Origin: an uncultured Muribaculaceae bacterium
Lineage (GTDB): Bacteria; Bacteroidota; Bacteroidia; Bacteroidales; Muribaculaceae
Length of the DNA: 64,000 bases
Direction of reading: 5' to 3'
Assembly (NCBI GenBank): GCA_910586975.1
Contig: CAJUKX010000011.1
Span: forward strand, 1 to 64,000
Part shown: positions 24,023 to 32,512 of the stretch, one piece after another
How the letters are laid out: every line of letters starts with the position of its first letter
How positions within the stretch are numbered: the stretch's first letter is position 1
Made by a program: the position numbers and the translations under genes
The notes under the pieces: model-generated
The model's input: the letters and a program-made list of their open reading frames with translations, nothing else
What the model was told of the DNA's origin: nothing
Databases searched by the model: none

Positions 24023-25248
24023 TATTTATTATCCTCAGCTTCTTCCTCAACGTCTTCATCCCAGAATTGGTCGTCATCGTCGTCGTAGTCGAAGTCGGCT
24101 CCCCAGCTGTCAGCTGATATGCTCTGCAGGTCTTCTGCTTCTTCCTCTTCTTCGGCAGTGGGTTCGTATTCGAAAATGAAGTCGTCCTCCTCCTTCACGC
24201 GGTGGCTTTCGGCCAGGTCCTGATGAGAAATATCTACGGTGGCCAGACGGTTTGAATCGTCGGTAACGGCACGCCACAGCACGTCTTTAAGTTCTTGTAT
24301 GCCCTGACCTGTAACAGCCGAGATAAATACGTAAGGCACACCCTCGGGCAGTGTCTTGCGCAGTTCCTCGGTCAGCTCCTCGTCGAGCATATCACTCTTT
24401 GAGATGGCCAGAATGCGGTGTTTGTCGAGCAACTGCGGATTGAATTGCTTAAGCTCGTTGAGAAGCACTTCGTAGTCCTTGGCTATATCGTCTGAATCGG
24501 CCGGCACCATAAACAACAGCACGGCATTTCGTTCGATATGACGCAGGAATCTGAGTCCGAGTCCCTTACCCTCGCTTGCGCCTTCGATAATACCGGGTAT
24601 GTCGGCCATCACAAACGAGCGGTTGTCGCGGTAGCTGACAATGCCAAGCTGAGGCTCCATGGTTGTGAAGGGATAGTCGGCAATCTTGGGACGGGCAGCC
24701 GACACGGCCGACAGCAGTGTTGACTTGCCGGCGTTGGGAAATCCTACCAGACCCACATCGGCGAGCACTTTAAGTTCAAGAATTATAGACTTCTCAATAG
24801 CGGGTTCGCCGGGCTGAGCATAGCGCGGAGTGCGGTTTGTGGCCGACTTGAAGTGCCAGTTGCCAAGGCCACCGCGACCACCTTTGAGCAGTTTAATCTC
24901 CTGACCGTCAAATGTGACTTCGGCAAGGTATTTGCCGGTCTCGGCATCGAATACCACAGTACCGCAAGGTACATCAACCACCACATCCTCGCCGTCTTTA
25001 CCAAATGAACGTCCGGCCGAGCCGCTTTGTCCGTTTCCGGCAAAAATATGTCGGCGGTAGCGCAGCGGGAGCAGAGTCCACATGTGCGAATTGCCCCTTA
25101 GTATGATATGACCGCCACGGCCGCCGTCGCCGCCGTCGGGTCCGCCCTTGGGTACATACTTGGCTCTGTGGAAATGACGCGAGCCGGCACCGCCCTTACC
25201 CGAGCGGCAAAGAATCTTTACATAATCTATAAAATTTGAATCTGCCAT
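24022..25248 (-). CDS. obgE: Obg-family GTPase (ObgE/CgtA)
   Basis: A 408-residue essential GTPase of 50S ribosome assembly and stress control. The glycine-rich Obg domain spans 1-158 (RSGKGGAGSRHFHRAKYVPK, then DGGDGGRGG). The G domain follows, with P-loop GFPNAGKST at 169-177, DIPGIIEGAS as switch/G3, and SKSD as the G4 motif. The C-terminus is very acidic (runs of Glu and Asp ending EEEAEDNK), as in many Obg proteins. It heads the obgE-prmC-recX run and follows the nonulosonate genes by 4 bp. An operon with those genes is possible but may be fortuitous. Confidence 0.95.
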   Translation of the reverse strand: MADSNFIDYVKILCRSGKGGAGSRHFHRAKYVPKGGPDGGDGGRGGHIILRGNSHMWTLLPLRYRRHIFAGNGQSGSAGRSFGKDGEDVVVDVPCGTVVFDAETGKYLAEVTFDGQEIKLLKGGRGGLGNWHFKSATNRTPRYAQPGEPAIEKSIILELKVLADVGLVGFPNAGKSTLLSAVSAARPKIADYPFTTMEPQLGIVSYRDNRSFVMADIPGIIEGASEGKGLGLRFLRHIERNAVLLFMVPADSDDIAKDYEVLLNELKQFNPQLLDKHRILAISKSDMLDEELTEELRKTLPEGVPYVFISAVTGQGIQELKDVLWRAVTDDSNRLATVDISHQDLAESHRVKEEDDFIFEYEPTAEEEEEAEDLQSISADSWGADFDYDDDDDQFWDEDVEEEAEDNK

Positions 25249-25252
25249 AACT

Positions 25253-26317
25253 TCAATTTATTTTTTTAGACGACAGGCTCTTGTGATGACGCATCAGTTC
25301 GGCGGCCTGCCTGAAATCGGCGGGTGACCCCACGTCGATCCATGTGCCTTTTATAGGATAATATGCCACTTTGCCCCCGGCTGCTATGGTGCGGTCGATA
25401 AGGTCGGTGGCATCTGTTCGTTCGTCGGCCGAGAGTGTGGCCAGTACATGGTTGCCAAACATATATATACCGGCGTTGGCGTAGTATGAGTACAGCGGTT
25501 TTTCTTTCAAACCCGTCACACGGTCGCCGTCAAGGTCGAGAATGGCGTATGGAACCGTCACCTGATACGGAATAACGGCTATGGTTATGTCGGCCCCGGC
25601 TTCCTTATGCCTGAGGTACAGATCCTCAAACGATATGGATGTGAGCAGATCGGAGTTCATCACAAGGGTATCGCCCTCGGGGCTTCTCTCGATCAATGCA
25701 GCCGACCCTATGGTACCGAGCGGCTTGGTCTCTTCGACACATTTAACCTGCACACCTGCTACGGGAGCGGCAAAGTGGTCGGCTATCTGCTCGGCAAGGT
25801 AGCGTGTGGTCACGCAAATATCTTTTACGCCCACCTCGGCCAGTGCCTCGATGTTATAGTCTATGATGGCCTTGCCCTCAATCTCAAGCAGTGGTTTGGG
25901 ACGTGTGAGGGTGAGCGGACGCAGACGCTCTCCTTTGCCTCCGGCCATCAGTACAGCACTAACCGGCAGACGGTTGTATGTCTTGTTGAGGTCAATCACA
26001 TCCTCAATGCGTCCGTCGCGGTCAAGACAGGGCACAAGAATTATTCCCATCTCACGTAAAGATTTCAGCATGGCCACGGTATCGCCGTCCTGGCCGGGGC
26101 GCAAAGCCTTGAACCGGCGGTTCACAGCCATTGCGGCCGGAGCGTCGAGCGCGAGTCCGCCGAGCAGGGCGCGGCGCACATCTCCGTCGGTGAGGGTGCC
26201 GGTCATCACTCCATCACCATCTACAACAAATAGGGTCATGGAGCTGCCCGAAAGCCCGTTGAGCCGGTCGAGAGCTTCGAGTATCGTGGCTTCTGAGTTG
26301 AGGATATGTCTGTTCAT
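25253..26317 (-). CDS. CBS-domain sugar nucleotidyltransferase (PtmE-like)
   Basis: A 354-residue fusion: two CBS domains (about 8-55 and 62-115), then a nucleotidyltransferase domain with LMAGGKGERLRPLTLTRPKP at 123-142 and MNSDLL near 220. This architecture matches PtmE of Campylobacter, the glucosamine-1-phosphate guanylyltransferase of legionaminic acid synthesis, and related enzymes of glycan clusters. Downstream of NeuA- and NeuC-like genes in the same orientation, it fits a GDP-linked nonulosonic acid route. The sugar and nucleotide are inferred from architecture and context, not from active-site residues. Confidence 0.82.
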   Translation of the reverse strand: MNRHILNSEATILEALDRLNGLSGSSMTLFVVDGDGVMTGTLTDGDVRRALLGGLALDAPAAMAVNRRFKALRPGQDGDTVAMLKSLREMGIILVPCLDRDGRIEDVIDLNKTYNRLPVSAVLMAGGKGERLRPLTLTRPKPLLEIEGKAIIDYNIEALAEVGVKDICVTTRYLAEQIADHFAAPVAGVQVKCVEETKPLGTIGSAALIERSPEGDTLVMNSDLLTSISFEDLYLRHKEAGADITIAVIPYQVTVPYAILDLDGDRVTGLKEKPLYSYYANAGIYMFGNHVLATLSADERTDATDLIDRTIAAGGKVAYYPIKGTWIDVGSPADFRQAAELMRHHKSLSSKKIN

Positions 26318-26352
26318 ATTTTATTACCTCTTATTATAACAATATTTTAATT

Positions 26353-27051
26353 CTATAGTTTGGCCGACTGCGACATCAGAGCCTCGGCCACAAGCCAGTC
26401 GGTGGGAGTGTCGAGGTCAACCGAACGGGCGGCAGGCATCACCGAGGGTATTCTCTTGCCGAATGCGCCCATGGGCATGGCTCTGAGCGATGCGGGGTTT
26501 ATCACATACACCGCGCCGTTATATTCCCAGGCAGCCGGTGCATCCTGGCGACGCACAAGCAGGCCGTCGCCTTTGGAGATGTGCAGATATCCTGTGGCAG
26601 GATCAGTCTCGAAACAGTTGTAATAAGGATTGGCCGAAGCTTCTTTCACACTCACCACCATATCTACATCAGGCGAATAAAGCTCAAGGGCAGCTTTTAT
26701 GTCGTCGGCTGTACGCAGGGGCGATGTGGGCTGCAACAGCACCACACAGTCGTATGCTATACCGCGGCTGTCGGCCCAGTCCATGGCATCGAGCATCATC
26801 TCGCGGCTGCCGGCGGTGTCGGTGGCTAGATGTGCCGGACGCATATACTCCACCTCCAGCCCGAGCGAGCGGGCGGTGTCGGCTATCTCCGCGTCATCTG
26901 TCGAGAGAATAATAGAGCTGTCGGGCGCACCTGCGGCTCTCGCAGCGTCTATGCTGTAAGCTATGAGCGGACGGCCGCCAAGCAGCTTGATATTCTTGCG
27001 GGGTATGCCTTTGCTCCCTCCCCGCGCAGGAATTATATACAGAGGTGTCAT
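26353..27051 (-). CDS. CMP-nonulosonate cytidylyltransferase (NeuA/LegF type)
   Basis: A 232-residue nucleotidyltransferase that would activate a sialic-acid-like sugar with CTP. The N-terminal signature IIPARGGSKGIPRKNIK is at about 6-22, LLQPTSPLRTADDI is near 106-119, and DLDTPTDW lies near the C-terminus. These are standard for acylneuraminate and CMP-legionaminate synthetases. Its start overlaps the stop of the NeuC-like gene by four bases. LegF versus NeuA cannot be settled by eye; the PtmE-like neighbour favours a legionaminic or related acid. Confidence 0.88.
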   Translation of the reverse strand: MTPLYIIPARGGSKGIPRKNIKLLGGRPLIAYSIDAARAAGAPDSSIILSTDDAEIADTARSLGLEVEYMRPAHLATDTAGSREMMLDAMDWADSRGIAYDCVVLLQPTSPLRTADDIKAALELYSPDVDMVVSVKEASANPYYNCFETDPATGYLHISKGDGLLVRRQDAPAAWEYNGAVYVINPASLRAMPMGAFGKRIPSVMPAARSVDLDTPTDWLVAEALMSQSAKL

Positions 27052-28205
27052 AAATCATAAAATTTTTTAGGCTCAACCGGCAGTGTGTCCATAAATTCGA
27101 GTACAGTCTCAGCAGCCAGTTCCAATGTATTCTCCTTGCAGTAAGGATTTGGCGAGCGGCGGGCATCCTCAACGAATGTGGGATTGAGAGCCTTGTTAAC
27201 GGCTTCTTCAATCATGTCGGCAGAGTCGCCGCAGTCTATCACGAGCGGGCTGTGCAGGCGTCCGCGCTGCCTTATGCCTATGTTTACCGCAGGGGTGCCG
27301 GCGGCCGGGACTTCAATAATCGCGCTCGATGAATTTCCCACCACCACAGCGGCCATGCTTATGGCGCTGAGATAGCGGTGCATACCGAGCGTCTTCACCA
27401 ATGCGACCCTTCCGGCAGAGCGTGCGGCCCATAATTTAAGCACCTCGATTATCTCCTCGTTTCCGGCATCATTATTCGGGTAAGTGGCTATTATGTTGAG
27501 CTGCGGGAAGCGGTCGAGAGCCTCGACCATAGCCCGGCAACGCTCGGCGGGCGCCACACGGTCGAGAGTAGCTGGATGGAATGTAACTACTGCAAACGGT
27601 ACTGAAGCATCCAAGCCCAGACTGTCGCACAGTTCGGCTCGGCTGATACGGGGCTGATTCATCAGGTTCCATACGCCGAGTGCGCCGGTATTTACCACGC
27701 GGTCGGGGTACTCGCCAAGTTGTATCACGCGGCGGCGGTATTCGTCGGTTGCGGTAAGGTGCAGGGTCGACAGTTTGGTGATTGCGTGGCGCAGAGAATC
27801 GTCTATGGCGCCCTCGGATATCTCGCCGCCATGCAGATGAATAATGGGTATACCCATCACTGCCGCGGCCGAGGCTACGGCCATCATCTCGTATCTGTCG
27901 CCGAGCAGCAGCAGGGCATCGGGTTTGAGCCGGCCCAGAGCGGCGGCGGTGCCCCCAAGGCATACGCCCATGGCTTCGGCGCGCTTTTCGGGCGAATCGC
28001 CGGCATCGGGCATAGGCACACGGGCATCCACGTCAAAGCCTGCCGCCAAAATTTCGTCTATGGTATGACCGTATGTATCCATCAGGTGCATGTTGGTTGC
28101 AAGAATCTGCAACCGCACCCGACCGCTGTCGCGCAAAGCTTCGGCCAGAGGTCGCAGAATCCCCCAGTCGGCACGCGTACTCGTAGCTATACATAAGGTC
28201 TTCAT
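27048..28205 (-). CDS. Hydrolysing UDP/GDP-HexNAc 2-epimerase (NeuC/LegG type)
   Basis: A 385-residue GT-B-fold epimerase that releases the nucleotide while inverting C2, giving a ManNAc-type sugar for nonulosonate synthesis. Family hallmarks are STRADWGILRPL at 8-19, LLGDRYEMMAVA near 100, LHGGEISEGAIDDSLRHAIT near 125, and NTGALGVWN near 172. It is the first gene of the three-gene nonulosonate run. The condensing enzyme (NeuB/LegI) and the dehydratase and aminotransferase of the legionaminate route are absent here, so the pathway must be completed elsewhere. Confidence 0.9.
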   Translation of the reverse strand: MKTLCIATSTRADWGILRPLAEALRDSGRVRLQILATNMHLMDTYGHTIDEILAAGFDVDARVPMPDAGDSPEKRAEAMGVCLGGTAAALGRLKPDALLLLGDRYEMMAVASAAAVMGIPIIHLHGGEISEGAIDDSLRHAITKLSTLHLTATDEYRRRVIQLGEYPDRVVNTGALGVWNLMNQPRISRAELCDSLGLDASVPFAVVTFHPATLDRVAPAERCRAMVEALDRFPQLNIIATYPNNDAGNEEIIEVLKLWAARSAGRVALVKTLGMHRYLSAISMAAVVVGNSSSAIIEVPAAGTPAVNIGIRQRGRLHSPLVIDCGDSADMIEEAVNKALNPTFVEDARRSPNPYCKENTLELAAETVLEFMDTLPVEPKKFYDL

Positions 28206-28219
28206 ACCCTGAAATAGAA

Positions 28220-29098
28220 TTACATAACGTTGAGCACCTGCTCCTTGATTTGTTCGAGCACGTCTTTCATCTTCACAACTATGCGCTGCATGCCGGCATG
28301 ATTGCTCTTTGAGCCAAGTGTATTGATCTCACGGCCCATTTCCTGAGCGATGAATCCGAGTTTCTTGCCCTGACCCGGCTCGCCTTCCATAGTTTCGATG
28401 AAATAGCGCAGGTGCTGACCCAGACGCTGGCGTTCTTCGTTCACATCGAGCTTTTCGATATAGAAAATCATTTCCTGTTCCAGACGACCTTTGTCGTACT
28501 CGGCCACGGGTATGCGGGCAAGTCCTTCTTCAATACGCGCACGGATTTTAGGCACGCGCTCAGCCTCGTAAGGCTCTATTTCCTTGAGCAGGTCGGTAAT
28601 GGTCTTTATACGGGGGGCAAAGAATTCTTCCAGTCTGCGGCCCTCGGCACGGCGATACTCCATAAGAGCCTCGATAGCCATATCGGTGGCGGTTATCACA
28701 GCCTGATGCAGTTCGGGCGAATTCTCATCCTCGGCATCGGTCACGGTAACGTCGGGGAAACGCATCAGCACCGACATCCAGTCAAAAGGCTCCTTTATCT
28801 CCAGAGTCTTTACAGCTTCATCAATCTGAGCCTTATAAGCCTGAAGAGCCGGCATATTAAGTTTTACCTGAGTATTGGCTCCATTGAGGTTTTCCATTGA
28901 TACTATGACATCCACCTTGCCACGCTGCAGGCTGTGTGCCACTACATTACGCATTTCAAGCTCATAGTGACGCAAAGCCATCGGCACTCGCGCGTTGATA
29001 TCCATCTGTTTGGAATTCAGCGACTTGATTTCTACGGTTATTTTTTTATTTGGAGCCTCGGCCGAAGCCTTGCCGAAGCCCGTCATTGACAATAGCAT
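28220..29098 (-). CDS. YicC/YloC family endoribonuclease
   Basis: A 292-residue YicC-family protein. The N-terminal motif MTGFGKASAE (5-14) and EIKSLNSKQMDINARVP (23-39) are characteristic, and the C-terminal DUF1732 part contains RIPVAEYDKGRLEQE, a glutamate-rich metal site and GREINTLGSKSNHAG. Family members in Escherichia coli and Bacillus act as metal-dependent RNases that degrade small RNAs. Usually gmk follows yicC in Bacteroidetes; here the next gene on the strand is NeuC-like. It is probably first in its transcript, with a TAATTTTG box 26 bases upstream. Confidence 0.9.
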   Translation of the reverse strand: MLLSMTGFGKASAEAPNKKITVEIKSLNSKQMDINARVPMALRHYELEMRNVVAHSLQRGKVDVIVSMENLNGANTQVKLNMPALQAYKAQIDEAVKTLEIKEPFDWMSVLMRFPDVTVTDAEDENSPELHQAVITATDMAIEALMEYRRAEGRRLEEFFAPRIKTITDLLKEIEPYEAERVPKIRARIEEGLARIPVAEYDKGRLEQEMIFYIEKLDVNEERQRLGQHLRYFIETMEGEPGQGKKLGFIAQEMGREINTLGSKSNHAGMQRIVVKMKDVLEQIKEQVLNVM

Positions 29099-29123
29099 AA
29101 ATATTAATTTTACAATAATTTCA

Positions 29124-29131
29124 CAAAATTA
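29124..29131 (-). promoter_or_regulatory. -7 box upstream of yicC
   Basis: CAAAATTA on the plus strand reads TAATTTTG on the minus strand, matching TAnnTTTG, 26 bases before the yicC ATG. The -33 position lacks a clear TTTG. Confidence 0.5.
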
Positions 29132-29189
29132 CAAAAAAAATTAATAAGCTCTGCAATTAGAACTTGTTTAAAATTTTTTTCATTTAATA

Positions 29190-29221
29190 TTTGCATTTTT
29201 CATTTGTGTATTGTTACTTTG
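29190..29221 (+). promoter_or_regulatory. Promoter for the pRiA4b ORF-3-like gene
   Basis: TTTG at 29190-29193, a 20-nt spacer and TTACTTTG at 29214-29221 (one mismatch to TAnnTTTG), 53 bases before the ATG. Together with the yicC box it makes this a divergent promoter region. Confidence 0.5.
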
Positions 29222-29274
29222 CATATTGTATTTCAGAATGAAAAATTATTTGACCCTTTAACTGACTTATATAC

Positions 29275-29826
29275 ATGATTTTCAAATTTAAAATAGTCTC
29301 TGACGGAGCTGAGACTTTTAAGCGCGAAATCAAAATTGACGCTCAAGGCACATTCCTTGACCTTAAGAATGCAATCTGCGACTCGGTAGGTTATGACAAA
29401 ACCATGATGGACTCTTTCTTTATCTGCGACGACGGATGGGAAAAGCGCAAGGAAATAACCTACGAGGATATGGATTTTGATTCGGATCAGGAAGCTTGGC
29501 TCATGGACGATGCCGTGCTCGAAGATTTCATCGACGACGAAGGCCAGAAGGTTTTATACGTATTTGACTATATGACCGACCGTGCCATGTTCATGGAAAT
29601 GACCGAGATGATTCCCGGACAAACCCTCAAAGACCCCGTATGCACCCTGTCGTTGGGTAACGCTCCCAAGCAAACCGTCGACATGGACGAATTTGACGCA
29701 CAGATTGACGCCAAGATGGCCAAGGCTGTACCTTCTGTCGAAGACCTCGATGAGGAATTCTACGGCTCTGACGAGTTCAATCCCGATGAATTCGAAGCCG
29801 AAGGATACGACGAAATGGACATCTGA
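29275..29826 (+). CDS. Acidic pRiA4b ORF-3-like protein, unknown function
   Basis: A 183-residue soluble, very acidic protein. Residues 1-130 resemble the plasmid pRiA4b ORF-3 fold (ubiquitin-like: FKFKIVSDGAETFKREIKI, then FLDLKNAICDSVGYD), and residues 135-183 are an acidic, Asp/Glu-rich tail ending EGYDEMDI. Proteins of this type are widespread single-gene units in Bacteroidales; no biochemical role is established. It has its own promoter and no operon partner. I am sure it is a real gene and moderately sure of the family. Confidence 0.7.
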   Translation: MIFKFKIVSDGAETFKREIKIDAQGTFLDLKNAICDSVGYDKTMMDSFFICDDGWEKRKEITYEDMDFDSDQEAWLMDDAVLEDFIDDEGQKVLYVFDYMTDRAMFMEMTEMIPGQTLKDPVCTLSLGNAPKQTVDMDEFDAQIDAKMAKAVPSVEDLDEEFYGSDEFNPDEFEAEGYDEMDI

Positions 29827-29915
29827 GCCACGGGCCATATCCGGTCATCAATTGCTATAATGCGGGGTGGCGATTATGCTTCCCCCGCAATATTACGTAG
29901 CCATATCTGCAAAAT

Positions 29916-30878
29916 ATGCTTCCAAATACAGCTGATTTAATAAATAAAATATTTTCGGGCAGCGATTTGACCGACGACGAGGTCTATTCGCTGCTCGCCT
30001 TGCCTTCAGATGAACTGAGGGAGGCTGCCGCTGCCGTGCACAGCAAGTTCTCACCACGCAAGTTCGATTCGTGCTCCATAATCAACGCACGATCGGGTCT
30101 GTGCTCCGAGAATTGCAAATGGTGCGCACAGTCGCGCCACTATTCTACCGACTGCGAGCAGTATGCCATTGTAGACCACGACCAATGCTTGGACGAGGCT
30201 CGCCAAAGCCATAAGCATGGCATAGGCCGCTTCTCTATGGTAGCCAGCGGCCGCAGCGTGAGCGGCAAAGCGCTCGACAGCATGTGTGCCATGCTCAGCG
30301 AAATCAAGTCGGGCGTAGGCATAGCCACATGCGCCTCGATGGGGTTGCTGTCGTATGAGGAAATGAAGAAGCTGCGCGAGGCCGGCGTAATGCGCTATCA
30401 TTGCAATCTTGAGACAGCGCCATCGCACTTCCCCACCCTGTGCTCCACCCACACCTACGACGACAAACTGCAGACCATTGCCCACGCCCACAGTCTGGGA
30501 ATGGAAGTATGCAGCGGCGGCATAATAGGCATGGGCGAGAGTGCACGCCAAAGAGCTGAATTTGCTCTGGCACTGCGCAGAGCAAAGCCGGTTTCAATCC
30601 CTATCAATGTGCTTATACCCATCCCAGGCACACCCCTGGCCGACACTCCTGCCATTTCTGACGACGAAATCATAGACACCGTGGCTATATTCCGCCTGAC
30701 ACATCCGCGCACCACCCTGCGATTTGCCGGCGGCCGCAAACGACTCAGCACCGAAGTGCAGCTGCAGTGTATGCGCGTGGGCATAAACGGCGCCATAGTG
30801 GGCGACATGCTCACCACCATAGGCAATTCAGTGGCCGAAGACCGCAAGCTTGTCAGCAAAGCCGATTATGAATTTTGA
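29916..30878 (+). CDS. bioB: Biotin synthase BioB
   Basis: A 320-residue radical-SAM enzyme that inserts sulfur into dethiobiotin. The radical-SAM cluster motif CSENCKWC gives Cys63, Cys67 and Cys70, followed by AQSRHY as in other BioB proteins. FSMVASGR and the CNLETA segment (about 164) are typical, as is the arginine-bearing LRFAGGRKRLS near 270 that ligates the auxiliary 2Fe-2S cluster together with conserved cysteines. No other bio gene is adjacent. It ends beside a long hairpin shared with the convergent ATPase. Confidence 0.94.
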   Translation: MLPNTADLINKIFSGSDLTDDEVYSLLALPSDELREAAAAVHSKFSPRKFDSCSIINARSGLCSENCKWCAQSRHYSTDCEQYAIVDHDQCLDEARQSHKHGIGRFSMVASGRSVSGKALDSMCAMLSEIKSGVGIATCASMGLLSYEEMKKLREAGVMRYHCNLETAPSHFPTLCSTHTYDDKLQTIAHAHSLGMEVCSGGIIGMGESARQRAEFALALRRAKPVSIPINVLIPIPGTPLADTPAISDDEIIDTVAIFRLTHPRTTLRFAGGRKRLSTEVQLQCMRVGINGAIVGDMLTTIGNSVAEDRKLVSKADYEF

Positions 30879-30916
30879 TTAAAATGGCTTCACTGTAAAC
30901 ACACTCATCTTTTACG

Positions 30917-30961
30917 TAAACAATCGTCCATTTTGCCTTATGCAAAATGGACGATTGTTTA
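30917..30961. terminator. 20-bp perfect hairpin between convergent genes
   Basis: A perfect 20-bp inverted repeat, 30917-30936 with 30942-30961, and a 5-nt loop (CTTAT). The inner core is CCATTTTGC/GCAAAATGG and the arms end in AAACAA/TTGTTT, giving a T-run in both directions. It serves as a bidirectional terminator for bioB and the DUF4143 ATPase. Confidence 0.75.
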
Positions 30962-30966
30962 ATACG

Positions 30967-32259
30967 TTAATTTTTCAAACAGGCCAATGGTATCACCAAT
31001 ACGCCGTCGTTACGACGGTATGCTATTGGTCCCCCGGTAATAATTATCATCAAATCAGGCTCTCGCATTTTAACTTGTTTGTCTTTCGAATTGTATTTCC
31101 TTACAAGTTCACGTATTTCCAGCAAATGAGCGGCACCCATATCAATTTCAGCACTTCCCAATTTAAACTCAATAAGTGCATATCTACCGTCATCAATATG
31201 CAACACCGCATCTGCCTCCAAATCATACCTATCATGATAGTATGAAATATCTCCATTCACCGATTGCGAATAGACACGTAAGTCCCTTATAGCCATACAT
31301 TCGAATATAAACCCAAATGTTTTCAAATCCAACTCCAGCATATCGGGAGACAAGCCCAATGCAGCCACAGCTATAGACGGATCAACGAGCCCTCTTTTGG
31401 GCCCACGACGAATTACAGTTGACGAACGAACCGCCGGAGACCATGCTGATAAATCTTGAATAACAAATAGTCGATTCAATGCCTTTACATAATCGTCAAA
31501 TGTCCTATCCGTACACCCCTCGTTCATGGCTTCTACATCCTTCAACAGATTAACTTTTTTAGCTATGGTGCAGAGGTTTCGGGCATAGCTTTTAATTATA
31601 GCCAACGCAAGTTTGGGATCTCTACGGACTCCATCAACTTTTATGATGTCGGACTGTACCACTCCTTCCAGATAATCCTTTGCAATCCTGTATGATTCCC
31701 TGGTATTATTCAACTTTAAAGCTGCCGGCCATCCTCCACGACAGGCATAACGAATCAAATCATTAATACCGGCTTTGGACACGACACCATCAATATCCAT
31801 ATTCGGATTGTCAAATAATTCCAATAAAGAAATTTCGCCCGAAGATTCTCCACTCTCAAAAAGACTCATAGTATACATTTTCATTCGAGATATTCGGCCG
31901 GTTCCACTATGATTAATCTTACTGTCATCAACCGAGTTACTTCCGGTCAGTATAAATTGTCCGGTGTCACCTCCTCTATTATCAATCTCAGTACGTACAG
32001 CATCCCATATAATAGGAGCATCTTGCCATTCATCTATCAATTTTGGAGTTTCACCCTTCAAAAGATTTGATGGTTTTGCTTTTGCAGTTGCCAAATACGC
32101 ATCACGCATATCCGGATCTTGAAGCTTAATCACACTTTTTGCTTGCTGTTCTGCTGTTGTTGTCTTTCCACACCATTTTGGCCCTTCTATAAGAACACCA
32201 CCCATGTAGTTAAGGCGCATTTCAAGCTCAGCATCAGCGATACGGGACAGGTATTTCAT
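30967..32259 (-). CDS. AAA-family ATPase with DUF4143 domain (second, divergent copy)
   Basis: A 430-residue P-loop ATPase. Walker A is GPKWCGKT at 26-33 and Walker B is KLIDE at 73-77. The C-terminal DUF4143 region contains LEADAVLHIDDGRYALIEFKLG (about 345-365), the D...ExK pattern of PD-(D/E)xK nuclease-like folds. It belongs to the same broad family as the protein at 10007-11362, but the sequence is only distantly similar. Its base composition is clearly more AT-rich than the flanking bioB and methyltransferase genes, a sign of transfer. Three 23-bp repeats lie upstream and a perfect 20-bp hairpin downstream. Function is not established for the family. Confidence 0.85.
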   Translation of the reverse strand: MKYLSRIADAELEMRLNYMGGVLIEGPKWCGKTTTAEQQAKSVIKLQDPDMRDAYLATAKAKPSNLLKGETPKLIDEWQDAPIIWDAVRTEIDNRGGDTGQFILTGSNSVDDSKINHSGTGRISRMKMYTMSLFESGESSGEISLLELFDNPNMDIDGVVSKAGINDLIRYACRGGWPAALKLNNTRESYRIAKDYLEGVVQSDIIKVDGVRRDPKLALAIIKSYARNLCTIAKKVNLLKDVEAMNEGCTDRTFDDYVKALNRLFVIQDLSAWSPAVRSSTVIRRGPKRGLVDPSIAVAALGLSPDMLELDLKTFGFIFECMAIRDLRVYSQSVNGDISYYHDRYDLEADAVLHIDDGRYALIEFKLGSAEIDMGAAHLLEIRELVRKYNSKDKQVKMREPDLMIIITGGPIAYRRNDGVLVIPLACLKN

Positions 32260-32281
32260 CTTTATCAGCTTTTTATGGGTG

Positions 32282-32289
32282 CAAAGTTA
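32282..32289 (-). promoter_or_regulatory. -7 box of the second DUF4143 ATPase
   Basis: CAAAGTTA on the plus strand reads TAACTTTG on the minus strand, an exact TAnnTTTG match 23 bases before the ATG at 32259. The first of the 23-bp repeats begins 20 bases further upstream. Confidence 0.6.
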
Positions 32290-32308
32290 TAAAAATTTTC
32301 ATAAGTAT

Positions 32309-32377
32309 TACTATAAATTCGGATTTTTGAGGTATTCTATTTCTGTTTTTTGAGGTTAAGCATTTCTGTTTTTTGAG
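32309..32377 (-). repeat. Three tandem 23-bp iterons upstream of the ATPase
   Basis: Three units of exactly 23 bp: 32309-32331, 32332-32354 and 32355-32377. On the minus strand the two distal units begin CTCAAAAAACAGAAAT and the proximal one is degenerate (CTCAAAAATCCGAATT). They sit between the divergent promoters of the ATPase and the SpoU methyltransferase, so they could bind a regulator of either, most simply the ATPase gene product or a repressor. Confidence 0.65.
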
Positions 32378-32385
32378 ACTTCCTC

Positions 32386-32416
32386 TTTGTAAATCCATAG
32401 AAAAGCACTATCTTTG
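32386..32416 (+). promoter_or_regulatory. Promoter of the SpoU methyltransferase and radA
   Basis: -33 TTTG at 32386-32389, a 19-nt spacer and -7 TATCTTTG at 32409-32416, a perfect consensus match about 97 bases before the ATG at 32513. The -33 box is 9 bases from the iterons. Confidence 0.7.
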
Positions 32417-32512
32417 TATTCAGTAAAGTCATAAGCTTTAAGATAAATTTTACTATTGATATTATGTCAGCACTATACTTAAAGCGATGATTCCAATTAA
32501 TATACTTTAAAT

